NCBI RefSeq assembly: GCF_022539315.1
Contig: NC_066323.1
Span: forward strand, 3,784,219-3,848,218
From: Serinus canaria
Taxonomy: Eukaryota > Chordata > Aves > Passeriformes > Fringillidae
Direction: 5' to 3'
DNA: 64,000 bases
In this document: positions 1 to 14,539 of the stretch, in pieces
Position numbering within the stretch: the first letter of the stretch is position 1
Layout of the letters: each line of letters begins with the position of its first letter
Notes under the pieces: model-generated
Databases searched by the model: none
Seen by the model: the letters and a program-made list of their open reading frames with translations, nothing else
Told to the model about the DNA's origin: nothing
Translations under genes and position numbers: made by a program

Positions 1-3000
1 AGGTACTTGTGGTGTAAAATTAAACTGTCAACTGTCAGCGATTGATAACCACAGCGAGAGCTGACCTAGAACACCTGCACCCGTGGCCAAGACAGGTGTG
101 ACACGTTTGATCGCTGAGCCCTACTAGTCAGCGTGACCCAGCGGTGTCCCTCCATGGATTCTGCCCCTGACAGAGATGCCGTATTTCAGCCCTGGGTTTC
201 CACCGCTGCTGCAGGAGCAGCTCCCTCCCCTGCCACCACAGAATCTCTCCTCCACCACAGTGGCTGAAGTGTGAGCAACACCACATTTTGGTGATGACAG
301 GTATTTATGGCCGTGGAGCATCTTTCTACCTCCCCATCCTGTTGTTCCTGCTTCTGATTCTTCTACACTGCAGCTTGGCAGGAGCACCCACATCTATCAG
401 CACTGTTCACCGCCTTTATCAAAGCTTTTGGGAGGAGCTCAGGGCTCAATCAGGATCTTCACTCCCATCAGTGCATTGATTTAAGAACAACGTGGAGTAG
501 AATTTACGGTTATTTTTATAGTATAAAGCTTCTGGTTCTGCTTTTGCATTACTACATGGCAGGAGCACAGAGCTGAGTGTTGCTTTGGCATCGTTTAAGT
601 AAACTCAGTCTGATGCTGTTGGGAGCACGGAGTAGGAAATCTCCATCCCCCTTCTCATCCATTCCATCACTGCCATCTCTCTTCACCCAGCTCTAATTAG
701 TTTTGGCTGTGTTACTACACAATATTTTGCCTTCAATATTTTGCCTTACTCATAATTTTGAGCTGCTGATTTTCATTTTTAGCAAAGAGGGGCTTTTAAG
801 GCACACACTGTCTTTCAAAACCCCCTGAAATGCATCAGAAAATAATGGCAGGAAGGTTTCTCCCCTCCCCTCCAACAGTTGCACTATATTAAGTTCATGT
901 GATGAGAAGATAAAAATCTATTAACTTGCTGCTGACCTTATCGACACAAGGATCTCTGCAGACATTACAGGAACTATATCTCTTCTGACTTTTACATCCA
1001 GAACCTCATGCACCAGCATCCCAAACCAAATATAAAATCTCCATGATGAGTGAAACAGTGACACATACTCCAACTCCGGTCCTGCCGGCTGGCAGGAGAC
1101 ACGGGGTCCTCTGGGGCCTGGGACCAGCCTCTACTTTCAATTTGACTTCAGGGGCAGATTTTTCACCATATGCTACTGGGGGCTCTGAATCAAAACTGTT
1201 TCCATAGGACCATATGCTACAAGGCAAATGTGCTGGATGCAGAGAGGTTTTCTGCTCCCCCGTATCACCATGATGTATTGCAAACATAATTAAAGGTGAG
1301 TAACGCGGGTGCTCCTGTTTGGGTTAATCATTCCTTTTTACAACTGAAGCCAGTAGAAAACAAACCAATTTTCAAATTAGACCAAAAGTCCATCTGAATA
1401 CACATTGCTCACACACTCTCACACCTCCCACATTTCCATGTATGCAGCAGACTCCTCCACTGCTCAGACAGTAGCTCTGAAAGAGCAAAGGATTTAAGGT
1501 TTTTAACTTTTATTATTGTTAAATAAAAGCAAGGACTCATAGCTGTCTGTGATGTTTCTCCCATTTTATCAATCAGTGAAATGGGACCATCACAGGCACG
1601 ATCACACTCCAGGCGCCAGAAGGCAGAGATCAGGTGATCTCCAAAAGGCTACAAAGGTGTAGGTGCCACAAGGGTGGCAGCAGCCTCTGCTGCCCCTCAG
1701 CTCTGCCTGCTGGGAGGCAGTGTATTTCCAGATAATTAGAAATAAGCCTGCACAGGATGCCAGCAGGACTGCCCCAAACAGCCCCTGGTTGGATTACATC
1801 AAATGAAATTAGAACTTTGTGACACCACCAACTAGTGTTCACAGGGTTTGCCAGCGTCACCAGCAACTAAACTTCAGGAGAATTATTTCAATAGCACATT
1901 TAAGGGGATTTTTCTTGATCTGGGCCATCTCCGGGGTAATTCAGATAGAGCTCAGCAGGTGAGGTGTCACAAATTCCCATCACATGCCAGAGGCAGGGCT
2001 CTGTGTCAGCAAAGCTCACCATCTCCCAGCCCACAAACACAGCCAGCACTCCACCCAGCTCCTCCACGCTTCAACTAAAACCTGGACCCCAATGCCAACA
2101 AATCATGAAACAGGCAAATGTTTTCAGAAGGTATCTGGAACTGAGCTGAGCTGCTCCTGGAGCTGCATAAACATCCAAGGCCGCAGAGCAGTTTCCTGGT
2201 GACGAGTCAGTGTGTGCAGTTATCACCTCCCCACCAGGGAGGTGTCAGTGCCAAACACAGGAGAGTTTTCTGGGACATCCCATGACTCACATCTCCTGAC
2301 CTTATGCCCTGCTCTGGCCACCCACTGCAGGAGACGATCTGCTGGGCCGGAGGGACCTGCGGTCTGACCCGGCACATCTGGTTTTATGTTTGGGAGTGTG
2401 CTCACGTAATTTTCTAGCAGTACCTGGAAAATCCTCAAGTGTGCTATTAATTTGAAAGGCCAGTGTCCTTCCAAAGCTCCTGGCATGCCAATGCAAACCA
2501 CTTGAGGAGCTCCAAGCTGGAGCAGTGCCCGTGCCCCATCCCTCCCCACGGCTCCAACCCCTCCACGTGTTTCACTCCAGAGAGCTCAGAGGAGCTCGTG
2601 GTTAAGACAAGGACTGGCCAAACCACATTCTGTATCCCCATTTCAGCCCCCTGTGTTCCTCCATGATCTCTAGGAAAATAGTTTCATTTATGTGCTACCC
2701 AATTCACTCTTATTTTACAAGAGCTAACAGCAACACCCATCCCACAGAGGTGTTGGGAATTGAATGAGGTGGTTAAACACGCCTAAGCCACATTCATATC
2801 ACAAGTAATAAAAATACATTACAAATGCCTAACAATAAAGAAATAGCATGACTCAAGCCACTGCTGGTTGTGGTTGTGGTTTTATGAAACAAAAAAAATC
2901 TTACTGATGGGGAAAATTGCTGATGATTTGCTTCACGGAAAGAAAAAATAAACAAGTACAGTATAACATGGAGCAAAGTTACAGTTTGATCAATGATGCT

Positions 3001-6000
3001 CTTTATATTAATAACCGATGCAGGCTAAAAAATTTGGATATCAGTTCAAATGTTTTCAGGTCTCAGAGAATGAACATAGAGCTCTGCATGCTGAATGCAA
3101 CAGTCCTGACAGGAGGATTGCAAACAGCTCATGTTCATGAACTCCAGGTGCCAACATCTGATACTGGAACTGAGACTCGCTGGATTTGCAAGCAAACCCT
3201 CATATTTTTATTGCACATTCAGCTTTCTGTTGCTTTACTGCAAACAGGATTTGAAGTTTCTGCACTAAAAGGAGGGTAGATGTGCTGCCTCTCACCGATG
3301 CTCCCTGCAAGACACTCTGAGATCAGACTGCAAAGCAGCCCAAGTAGAGATCAGTATGTAAAGTATGTCTGGAGCACCACATTCAGCTCACTTCAGCATG
3401 CGCCATCGAGGAGAAATTAATGATACGTGGAAAGCTCATTCCAGATGATCACAGTGACCAAAACTCTTGGACCCACAGACTCTTATTTCTTTTTTCCCCC
3501 CTGCACCCAGAGAGAATCCCTCTTGTTTTTATTCTAATCACAGAGCTGACTGGAAAACCAGAACTTTCCCCAACCACCCAAGTGGAAGCAAAAGTGCTGA
3601 TTTCAGAGCAATAAGGGCAAAACAGAACCCAGATCATGCACCTCCCATCCTGGGGTTTTGGAATCAAGAACAGCACACACCTTCTGGCATCATAAACAGA
3701 TGCATAAAAGTAAAATTAAACGACTAAACCCTTGGGTATTCCTTGGGACAAGAAAAAAGCCAGTAAGAAGTGACATCAAAGATAGGCTGTTTACATATTA
3801 GGGGACCTGTCTGCTCGTCTCTTCACATTGATTTTTACAGTACAAAAATATTATTTCAGTGACAAGGATGTAAACCTTATTCAAAACAGGATTTAAACCA
3901 TATCCTGCAAGTGAGGCATCTCTTCAGATAGCCTGCCTGCACTTACAGCATACCGAAGGCATGCTGATTTTCGTCTGCAGTGTTTGTTAAGAGGGTCACA
4001 ATATCAGGAAGCAGGAGAAGGCTCATCAAAGCCTCGTTGCTCGCCTTCGCCGCTCATCAGCTAGACAGTACCTTGTTTTTTAAAGCTGGGCGGAAATGCA
4101 TCTCCAGTGACCCATTGTTAGAAACTTCCTTTTGTCTTTAAGTTTGCTGGAAGGAGTACGGGGCCCCTTTTAACTCTTTTCCAATAGGTAATTTCCCTTA
4201 ATTAGGGCTCTCATTACAAGTGAGAATTTATCAGACATGATTAAAGAAGCATCTTGTCTCTTTCCTATCGCCTCAAAAAGGGGCATATTTTGATCTCCCA
4301 GCGTGTCTTGCAAACACAGATAAGCACAGGCTCTGAGCTGGGAGATCACAGCAGAAATTTGGCCTGCTCAGAAAGTTCATGTTTGGAACTCGGCATCCTC
4401 AGAGCTTCCCCCTGAGTCGCAGGGTGTCAGAGCTGCCGCGGTGGGGAGCGGGGAGCTCCCGGGGCGGGCAGGAAGCCGGGCAGAGGGGACTGCAGAGCCG
4501 AGCCCTGGGGCTTGGGGAGCCACAGCTCCTTCAAAACCCCATGAGCACTGCACAAATCACCTTCCTGCACGTCCCTGGGCTTCCCTCCTTCAGGGAACCC
4601 ATTTCCCCAATATAAAAGGGGAACTCCTACCTATGGCCATTGGGGTTTTAATGAAAAATACCCGAGTACGGCCAATTTGGGGCACCCTTCAATGCATTCC
4701 TCCCATTTGAAGGTGTGGCAGATCCAATACAGAGCTTGCTGAACAAAAATCCTGCGCTCACATGATGAGGTTGCTCCACAGGTGCAGCCTCTGCCACCAA
4801 TGCCCCACACATTCTCCTCAGCATCTCCTTCTCCAGCAGGAGAAAAATCTCCCAGTGACTTCCAAGGCAGCCAGATTGAGCTGGTATGTTAAAAATGTAC
4901 TTGGGCTCCCAGTAATATTATTTACTTTTAATAAGCATGCGTGATAAACTCATGGCCAAGTGTACTGTTTTATGGAGTAACTATGGAGATGCAAGTTATT
5001 GTTTGCTTCTGTGAACCAACCAAAAGCACCAAAACTCATAACAGCAAGAATATTAATTTGCACCAAAAGAAAACATGCTTTCCAACTTCCAAGTCATAGT
5101 ATGTGCTTACTGTCATTAATGATCTAGTATTTACACTCACATTGAGCACAGGGTGAGCATTAGTCCGACAATAAAGAAGCAATAAGGAATTTTCCAAACA
5201 TTAAAAACATTCCTAATCTATGAATCACCTACAATCTGAGGTGTCACAAACATTCATCTCCGTATGTGTCACCCACAAACATCTGTCCCCTCTTCCCCTC
5301 GCACGAACACGCATTCCATTCAACCACAGATACAATCAGGCTTTAATTTTATTTTTCTCACATAATGTTAATCAAGAGCTAAAAAGATAATTTCCTTCTA
5401 CCACAAAGCAATTCCACTGTGGTGGAACAAACTGTTATCTTAAGTTTCACAGAGCAATTGTTCAATAATTCCTGTTTGTGGCTCTTTTCCAAATCCTTGA
5501 GAATAGCTCAGGCTGCCAACCCTCCTTAAAAAAAAAAAAAAAATTCACAACAGAAGCTGAAAAGCACTTGCTGTCACTCAGGGGTTCAGTGGTGGTAGAC
5601 TCGGCCATTTCTCAGAAGAAACTCCAGCTCTGAGACTCCAACATGCAGAAATTCACTGTCTGTTTGAAGACAATTGCCTGGAAAGATACAAGCTCCCAGA
5701 CTGTAAATTTGTCGCAGCACTGGCCCTCTGAGATGGTGTTATCTTGGCTTGGTGAATTCAGTGAATTGGAAGCTCCATGAGGAAAAATAATAAGAAGGAT
5801 ACTTGGCATTTGCATGTAGAAAACACTGCAGAAACACAGAATGAGCTTCAAGGGTTTAATGTTTATTAAAGACTGGGAGGGTGTTTTGTTGCGTGAAAGG
5901 AAACTGATAACATGGATTTCTTCAGCAAAAGTAATAAAATGTTCTGTTTCTATGGAAAAAAAAAATTTAAAAATAATAACAAAAGCCCTTAGCCAGAAAG

Positions 6001-9000
6001 TACCCTGCATGTCAAAATCACAATTAATTTTAGCCCGTGATCTCAGGGAGGAAGGGACAGTCATTTACAATGAGCAGCTCAACAGGGCACTGCCCTGCCC
6101 GGCGGTGGGAGCTACTTCAGACAAATATTAGAGCAATTTTAATCACCAGCAGTGAAAGTGCAGCACCCAGCTGCCGTTCCAAAGTCTCTGGGTCCCAGCC
6201 AAGTGAGGAATAGGGCAGGGAGGGAGGTGCAGGGACTCAGACCAACAGGCACAGGACACAGAGCTGAGATCCCACCTGACCTCCAAAGCATCCCAAAATA
6301 GCCCCATGACAACCTGGCCAGGATTTTTCCAAGGGTTTGGCCACGTCTTGCTCAGGGCAAATCCTACTGCTGGGCAAGTCTGGTGTTATCAACATCACAC
6401 TTGCATCATGTTCAACCCTAATGCTAAAAACAAGAGGTTTTTTTGCTCCAGAACATCAATATCCACAAAGATAATCTGTGTAAGTGGATCAACCACAATT
6501 TTTGGCTCCATTTAAATGTTTCTCTAAAATACTTCCATTTTGGTACAACGGTATGTAGCCAATGAAGTTATTCTCACTATAGAGCAGAATAAAACTTAAA
6601 AATCAAGCCCAGACCTTCTTTCTTCTTTTCCAGCTATGAAGGAAAAAAAAAAAAAAAAAAGCCTTCCTCCTCTGGTTGGAGTAATATAGCAGGTTTTTCA
6701 GGGCTGGAACACACTATTTTATCCAGTCTATAAAATGTTTGAATTTTTGGACTAAGAACAGAACAGAGAACAAGCTAACCATTCTGGAAAGATGCTTTCA
6801 AGGCAGAAGAGGGAAAACAAACAGATAAATAACCAGCAGCTGCAGAAGAGCTTGGCTGCATCCATACCTGCAGTCTGCACAGAAGCAGTGAGATTTACAC
6901 AAGCTACAGCTGAGATGAAAACCCTGCTGTGGAGTTAAGCAAGACTGGTCCCCCACCATCCCAGAGCACTGGGTTTATCTTACTCCCCCTCCCAAAAATC
7001 CCAAAATAAAGCCTCACAAACAAGTTGCCATCAAAAATAGGCTTCACATCAGCCTTTTGACCTATTAGAGCTCACAAATGAGATTAAATGTATAGAACCA
7101 TGCCAACAGCAAGGATCAGCAAGAGCCTCTTGCCATCATGTTAAAGCCCCACGGAAGGGAAACCAGCTGGGCTTTCCTGCTGCAGGTGGACCATTCTCCA
7201 ATCCACCTAGTTCAGTGTCTCTGCTATGGGACAAGGGACTTCTGTTCTCTGTCTGCTCTGGATGAAACTCAACAAAAACAAAATCAATAAGGACACAAAG
7301 AAGGCAGATGCTAGATCATACACTGCATTTTTAACTGTTCTGTCCTCATCTGCAGAGGTAAAACATTGAAATAATTGCCAGAAATGAAGACATTTGTTAA
7401 TTCCTGTTCTCTCCTATGGCTTGCTAGGCAAAGCACTGTTTATAAGGCCAGGTTGCTTTCACAAATCCTCACACAAATCCCACTGAGATCAGCTAGAGTG
7501 CTACACAAGCCTCCCAGACCATCACATGTGCTGAAGACCACACCTCTCATTCCAAAACCAGGTCCCCACATTTAGTAATTTACCTATTTGACCCCAGTCT
7601 CTACTGGCTTTATAACCCTGACTTTACCAGCACTGTTCCCTTTAAGTTCCTCCTGGCTCAGGGATGCAGACACGGGAGAAGGGCCACCCTGGGCTAAAAC
7701 ACACATACACGCACATGACTTAACACCCTGATCCTCCAGGATAAGCTATGAGCCTGTAAATCACCACACTTCCAGAAAACAATAGCCACCTCTTGTTTAA
7801 ATAAAACTGCACCTGCTACATTAACATACCACCGAACAATCGCTTTGTTTTTTGCCAGGCATCCAGGCTGAAGCTTCCTGACCCATATACTGAAAGGGTA
7901 TTCTTAGAAGGGGAGAGGGGTTTCACAGAGAGCACCAGTTTAGCAGTGATCACCTTCCTTCCTTCTTTTGTACTGGGGATGCATGGTTTTGTTTAGCTTT
8001 CAGCAGGTTTATTTCCATCGAGGCTCTCCAAGACCTTGCAGCCCTTCTTTGGCAAACGTTGCCTCTTTCTGTTTCCTATCTGGGGCAATCACAAGCTCTG
8101 AAGTGCTATTTGGGCCATTTCGAGTAATTTCTTAGCAGATTTTTCTCCCATCCGAAGAGCTTGGGCCAAGCAGGTGCCAGCTGAAAACCCCTTTGCCAAA
8201 CGTTCAAATGTTGCTAAATTGTTTTGCTCTCCTACACAGCAGGTTAATTATGATGCTTATTTCAAGCTTATTTATCTCTATTCAATGATTTTTTTTTTAT
8301 TGATTGTGCTGGAACCCTCTTCTAGTGGAGTTATTTTGCTCAAATAATGTGCTCAGTGGTGACTGAAAAATGGGCTGTTGGAGAGGCTGGGTCCTGGATG
8401 CAGGGAGCAATAAGAGTTTTGTAGAAGTAGGCAGTGGACACAAGAGCCAACTTCTCCATTTCACAAAGAAACACAGTGTCTCCAGCGAGGAGCATGGATG
8501 GGGCATTTCTAAGCCAAAAACCAATTTAATTCCTGAATTTGAGCCCAAAGCAAACCCAAATCCAGCCCAGCCAGCACATTTCTGCTTAGATGTGCATCTT
8601 AAAACAAGCGCCCTGCCTCCATGCCCGTGTCCACCCACAGCCAGGAGCTCTTCCTCACGACCTCAGCTTTCCAGGAACGTGGTGCCCACTCCTCCTCGCA
8701 TCCTCTTCCTGGCTGCCTGCCCCACACCACGCTTCCTGCTCGTCCCACACTGCTCTCAGCTGGATCTGGAGCCTCCCAGTTCACGCAATCATTTCCACTC
8801 TCGGCTGCCTGAAGCCAGCAAACTTTGTGGGAGCTGTGCCCCATGGCCCCCATCAACAGTAACATCAAAGTTCCAGCCTTTTAAAACTACAGCTGAACTT
8901 ATAAAACACCATCTGGGTTCAGACCATCCTACACAATCGTAAGAATATATTTGTCCTGCTCCCGCAGGCACTACTAGTAGGTTACTCCTCTTCCTTTTAT

Positions 9001-11430
9001 TCAAATTACAGCAGTACAGCCTGAGCATCGAGTGGCTTCTAGTGGAGCAGCTCAGAATTAAAGAGAATCTCATCAAACTGTGCGTCAAGGCACTACGTGG
9101 AGTTTCAGGTGAATCCTGGAAGCCAGGTTGCATAGACAATCTTCAGGGAACTGACTGACCACCATGGGAACTGGGATTTCCTCTCACACAAACCAACAAG
9201 CACACAAGTCCACACCAGCACAAGTCTTTCATAACAAGAAATCTCTGCATGCCTCATCTACAAAGTGCCCAACCAGCCCACTCTCATTATTGTTCCTTTC
9301 CAATCAATATATTAAATTACTTTCAAAAAGCTTCCACATGCAAGACATGACATTTCTCAAAGTACCAGATAGTGGAAGAAATTACCCTGAAAGCCAGGTT
9401 AACCTCCTGGTCCCTCTATCAGCAAGATGCTTGACCCTATATCAGGGAAACAGACAACAGCTCTCCTCAAGATCTGCCCTGACCAGGACCTGCTCTGCTG
9501 CACCTCCCCCTGTGATGGATCCCAATGGACATCTCTGGCCAATGCCTTGGCCAAACCACCCAGCAGCACCACTTGATTTCACTGCCTCCAGACCAGAGAG
9601 CCCAAACTGGGATGCAAACCCTGTGTGCCTCACACCAGGACCAGAACCAAGATAGCCAGTGGGATTCACCAGGGTCTGCAGAGTTTCAGCTCTGTGAATC
9701 TCAGCAGTGGCCACAGCCACCCATGCAGGCGTTGTCACTGTGTCACAAGAAAGGCCACCTGTGGGACAGACAGGTGCTGGGAAGTCTTTGCAGCCCAGCA
9801 GCAGCTTGGGGTCAGGAAGAACCAGTACATCTTACAATGAAGGGAAACTGAGCCAAGCTCTGGACCAGTCCCTTCCTGACACAGGAGCATTTGAAATATG
9901 GGTCAAGAACAAAGCCTCCTGTTAATAACAGTTTGTCTTGTGCAGTAAAAACATGCAATATTTGGTGCACAAGCTGAATTCCAAACTGCCTGGCCATTTT
10001 CCCTTCAACTTTCCAAATTTATTGTAGTATAAGAGCTTGGTCCTCTTTATAGTGCTTAAGTAACTGACACAGCACTTGGTCATGGAGACTCACATCCCCC
10101 ATCTCCACTGTGTCCCAGGGCAGAGCCAACTCTCACGTGAGCACAGGTTTAACATCTACCTGTGCATCCACAGGACAGTTGTTCCTGCTGAGCCCTCAAT
10201 TATCAGTCTCCTTTTATTTTGCTGTGCTGCAGGCTTCTGTACTACCTTGCTCCTTCCAAAAGCCAGCTGGCTCTATCACCATCCCACAGTGATTAACCAT
10301 GCAGGCATCTCCAGAGTATGGATGGCAGAGAGACCACCACTGACAGCATCTCCCAAACTCACAGGGGCCAGAAGCAGATTCTCAACACTGTTGGAGGTAA
10401 GAGAGATACCTCCACCTGCTGTAGATAACAGCCAACACCTGCCAAGCAGAGGCACCAGCTTGTGTCCCAAGAGGGTAAAGAAAAAAATAACTGGGGAGGA
10501 GGACAGGGGCTGTCATTTGGCCTTGGAGCAAAGCCTAGAAGAAGCACCACTTGCATCTTTGGCCCCCACACCCTTCCCCTGCTCCAGTCACTAGAGAGTA
10601 CTTCTTCCCTTCCCTTTTATCAGTCAGGCTCACAGATTGAATGTTATCAATTGACAGCTTTAAAGCTAAGGAATTGTATAAATTAAACACAGTCTGAAGC
10701 AAATATACTGAGGAGCTAGAATTTATATACACACTAGATATGGGAGCTCTTAGTTATTACCCACTTAAGGCTATGGCACTGATGAATGGTAAGGCCACCC
10801 CATCCCTGAAGGCACTTTTCATTACCCACAGTATAGGAATATTGAGAGAGTGTGTGTATGTATCCAGCATGACTGCTCATTTCCATAGTTCTCCATCAGG
10901 TTTGCATTCAGTTTATAAAATAAAAAATTACTCCAGGGACACATTTCACTCATTCCAGAACCCTTTCTCTCCCCCAGCCCATATCCTGGCTGCCTGTTTC
11001 CTTCTCATTGCCCCGATACTGTAACAATGCCTTTAAATCTGATGGTGCTTATTAAATGAAACAACTTAATTACTATCAATATATAATGTTGTGTACTTCA
11101 GCCTCAACCAAGGCGTCTGATCCCATTCTGCTCCTGACCTTTAATGGCCATCAAATCAAAGTAATTTTGGTCAGCTCAGTACAGCTCTGACACATGCCCA
11201 GGTCAGGAAGATGAAGGGACACTAATCTACCATGTTACCCTGCCCATTGTTTAATACCTTTTTCAATAGAATCTAATAACTGGAGAAATGCCAGTTTTCT
11301 GTCTAGTTTGGGTTAAAACCTCTTTCTCTGAAAATAAATAATTATGGAACATACTGAATAGCCCAGGGTTTACATAATTGGTGCCTCTTAGACAGAGCAA
11401 TATACTTGCCTTTGAAGTTTGCAAGGAGAG
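1..11430. other. Gene-free intronic stretch
   Basis: No exon or RNA gene recognised on either strand. The longest open frames (for example 150 codons at 5,612-6,064 minus and 190 codons at 8,370-8,942 plus) have no domain, no family resemblance and no splice context. Short poly-A runs occur near 5,527 and 6,642. The segment 4,030-4,330 has balanced composition and several homeodomain-like TAATTA-type sites plus an AGATAAG site at 4,318-4,324. It looks like a candidate conserved non-coding element, but conservation cannot be judged from one genome. Confidence 0.6.
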
Positions 11431-11514
11431 GAATTTAGGAATTCAAATCAGCGGCAGCGCTCCTGAGTGCGCTGCGCTCTCCATCTTGGAGGGGCCAGCA
11501 CCAAAGCAGGCTTA

Positions 11515-11540
11515 ATTAAGGGAAGTGAAAACCACTTTCG
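11515..11540 (+). promoter_or_regulatory. Candidate PU.1-IRF composite element with adjoining RUNX site
   Basis: GGAAGTGAAA at 11,521-11,530 fits the ETS-IRF composite element (GGAANNGAAA) bound by PU.1 with IRF4/IRF8. AACCAC at 11,530-11,535 is the complement of the RUNX core TGTGGTT. The site lies in an intron of MECOM, a regulator of haematopoietic stem cells, so a blood enhancer is a reasonable guess. The motif match is seen; binding and function are inferred, and a chance match is possible. Confidence 0.3.
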
Positions 11541-11559
11541 ATTCACCAAGGTAACACAA

Positions 11560-14290
11560 CAAGTGCATTGCTTCCTCTGAATTGAGGGGAAAATAGCAGG
11601 AATGCTTCCACTCAACAGCAGCTATTCTGCAGGCTGAGACTCAAGTCCTTTGGGAGGGAGATGGGGGGGAAAGAAATCTATCATAAAATAACCAGTAACA
11701 CAGCACCCTGTGCATAAAGACAACTGGAGTGTTTAGGTTCAAGCATTACTATTTATACATATTGTTTCCTTAGTGTTAAACAAAACGGGTTTTCCCATGC
11801 CAAAGCAAGGGATGCTGCCAGGAGAGCTAGACACCCTGTCTGGATGGGACAAATAGCTTGACCTATTGACAGGGCAGCTGGATGCAGCAATATTTTACAG
11901 CAGGCTCACTTTGCTAATGCACTTGCACCAGGCCACTCTCAAAGCAACCCACGCTCCAGAAAGAAAAAATGAGTAAAATAAAAAAAACCCAGCAACTTAA
12001 CTGCACAAAAACATCACATCAAGGCGGATACCAGTGACTCTGGCAAACCAGCCCTGGCTGCATCAAATGCAAGGGCAGGAAACTGGGGAAGCATTCAGGG
12101 ACTGCCAGGTTTCAAACCAGCCCTGCTCTGCTCTGGTGAAAGAGGGAGGCTACAAATCATATCTGCCCAGCTTTTGAAAACACCAGTCACGGAAGCTGAG
12201 CAGAAAACACAGAAGGATGTTTTTGTTAATTACCTGTTTCTCCACTGCCCATTCTTTACCTGAAGTCATTAGTCATGTAAGAGAGCGGGCAGGTAACAAA
12301 ACCCAGCCACGGAGATTTATAGGGCATCTCTCAACCCCAGGGTCCCGCAGCAGCTTACAGGGTTGGGATTACATCATGCCAGAGCTCTTCAAAGGCTGAG
12401 GGGCCAAAACCGCCCTTGGTGCAGCCTCCACTACCCCGCAGGTGCCACTCCAGGTCACGAGGAGTTTTGCAGATCCATAGGGACAGATTCCATCCCTGCC
12501 AGCCCCTGTACAGGGGGAGCAGAAGCAGGATGAGTTAGGCTCTGTGCAGCTCTGCACTGCCCATGCTAGGGGAGCAGGGAGGAATGCCATCAGCTCCGGG
12601 GGAGTCGTGCGGGTGTAACTCAGAGCGGGATTTGTAATCAATCCTCACGCAGACACTTACTTGAGAAGGAATTCAGGGTTTGGCTGTACATACACCAGAA
12701 TCACTTCACAACCACTGAATACATTTATGATGTAATTGAATCCCCCAGGGATTTTTCTTAAAGACAAACCTTATCCATTTAGGGTCGATTCTGCATCATT
12801 AAAGTTAATGGGAGTTTTGTCACTTACTTCAGAGACAGAGGGGCTGAGAAGAGATGGGGCAGAGCAGATCACTCCACACAACTCATCAGCTGCAGCTCTG
12901 CCTGTCAGCTTCCCCAAGAGTCAGGAAAGGGGTGTTTTGCCATTATTTTGGAGAAAAGTTTACTCTTAGAGAGCACAAACAGTGAGACTTGATCAGGAGT
13001 CTGTGTCCATACTTTGCCCTCATCCAGGCTGAAGTAAATCCTAAGGGAAGCTGCTGAAATCAGCAGAGAACCAGTCTCAGCCTGGGCAGAGGTCAGCTGG
13101 ACACAGAGGTGTTTTAGCACTGCCATTATGTGCTTCCCCTACACTGGCTTTGCAAAAAAGAAGTATCCTCTCTCCAGACACACAAAGCTGAAGTGCAAAA
13201 TATCCTTTTGATTCAGAAGTAAGCACACAAAAGTATTTTTCCTCATAAACTGCCATGCAAACCTTTTCCCTGCCAGCCGTTCTCTGTATCTGATCCCACA
13301 TCTGTTTGCCCTAGTGGAAAACACTGGTGAGTTTAAATGGCATGAGTCAACTCCCACAACCAAGAAGGGCACAGCCTAGACCACCAAATCACAGCTTATG
13401 AGTCTTTCCTAGCATATTCTGAGATAAAAGATCTCAGTTTTATTCAAACAGAGCCAAACCCTGCTGATACCTAATTTTGCTTCTATTACCTCATTAATAA
13501 CCTACAGACATTTGCAGCTTACACTTCTTTATGTCTGCATTGTGGTTGTCATACCAAGGCACAAGGGCTATATCTTGTTGTATTTGTTTTGGGTTTAATT
13601 CCCAGTTCTAGTCTATGCCTCTGCCACCTTTGCAGGGCTGAGCTCAATTAACCCTTTTGTGTTCTCTTTGCAGTGAGCTGCAGCAGCTGACAAGCAATCC
13701 ATGATCTTTTAACAGCATTAATGTATTCATGTGAAAATATTCATTGACAGCTTTATGTAGCGTGGCAATCACTAAAAGTGGGATTTAAAGTACAAAAGTG
13801 GCATTTAGTAGTTGAGTGTAAGGGCACGTTCATGTGTCAGTTAATTGCAAACATGTTTAAAATGTGCATTTTGAGCTAAAAACAAACCTGTAAGTTTAAC
13901 AAATACTTTTCATATTGGTCAGACTGGCAAAACCAAAAACAAGTTAAAGTAATTTGACCACATCAGGTAAACTCTTTAAAAAAAGGTTTTAAATGGGGGA
14001 TAAAACTGTTTACAAGTTTTTAACTGTAAAATATTTCTTTTCTTCTTGTATCTTGCCAATATCAATAAAGAAACAACATGTATAAATATATATAAACAGA
14101 CACTTGGCATAAGAACACATTTCATGAAATATGAGTAATAGAGCAGGAAAATTCAAAGTATATTTCTTTTTTTACTGTACTGAATGGACAGGTTACTGTA
14201 AAGAATACATTATGTGCAGATGGATGAAAACACAAAGTGCACGCAGGATCTGCAGGACGTGAACAGGGTGTTCATTTCCAGGTAGAAACG
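11560..14290. other. Gene-free intronic stretch
   Basis: No coding or RNA gene supported. AT-rich and mostly unique. About 12,770-12,830 contains a phrase of the kind TTAAAGTTAATGGGAGTTTTG that resembles old amniote interspersed repeats also suspected at 14.3 and 22.3 kb. The stretch 13,700-14,130 is very AT-rich with short tandem A/T tracts. Confidence 0.5.
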
Positions 14291-14530
14291 CAAACATTTT
14301 GGTTCATTTCAGATCTCACTTACACTGCACTATTTGGTGTCATTTCATTGACTCCCATGTATTTGGACTTGAGTCCAGCAAAGCACTTAAACACATGCTC
14401 AGCTTTAAGCGCACAATAGTCCCCTTGAAGTCAAATTAAGCACATATTTACGTGCTTTGCTGGATCGGGGCCATACTACAGATTTACACAGATGTAAGTG
14501 AGCTCAGATGAGCTCAAGCCACAATGTTTG
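14290..14530. repeat. Ancient palindromic interspersed repeat (probable)
   Basis: CCAGCAAAGCAC at 14,375-14,386 is the exact reverse complement of GTGCTTTGCTGG at 14,452-14,463. The inner arms (CTTAAACACATG and CATATTTACGTG) pair imperfectly, as in a decayed palindrome. The downstream GATTTACA...TAAGTGA phrase near 14,480 recurs in reverse orientation near 22,275-22,305. The structure and recurrence are seen in the sequence. Membership in a very old amniote repeat family is from memory of similar sequences in bird and reptile genomes, and the family name is not assigned. Confidence 0.5.
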
Positions 14531-14539
14531 TGTCCAGAT

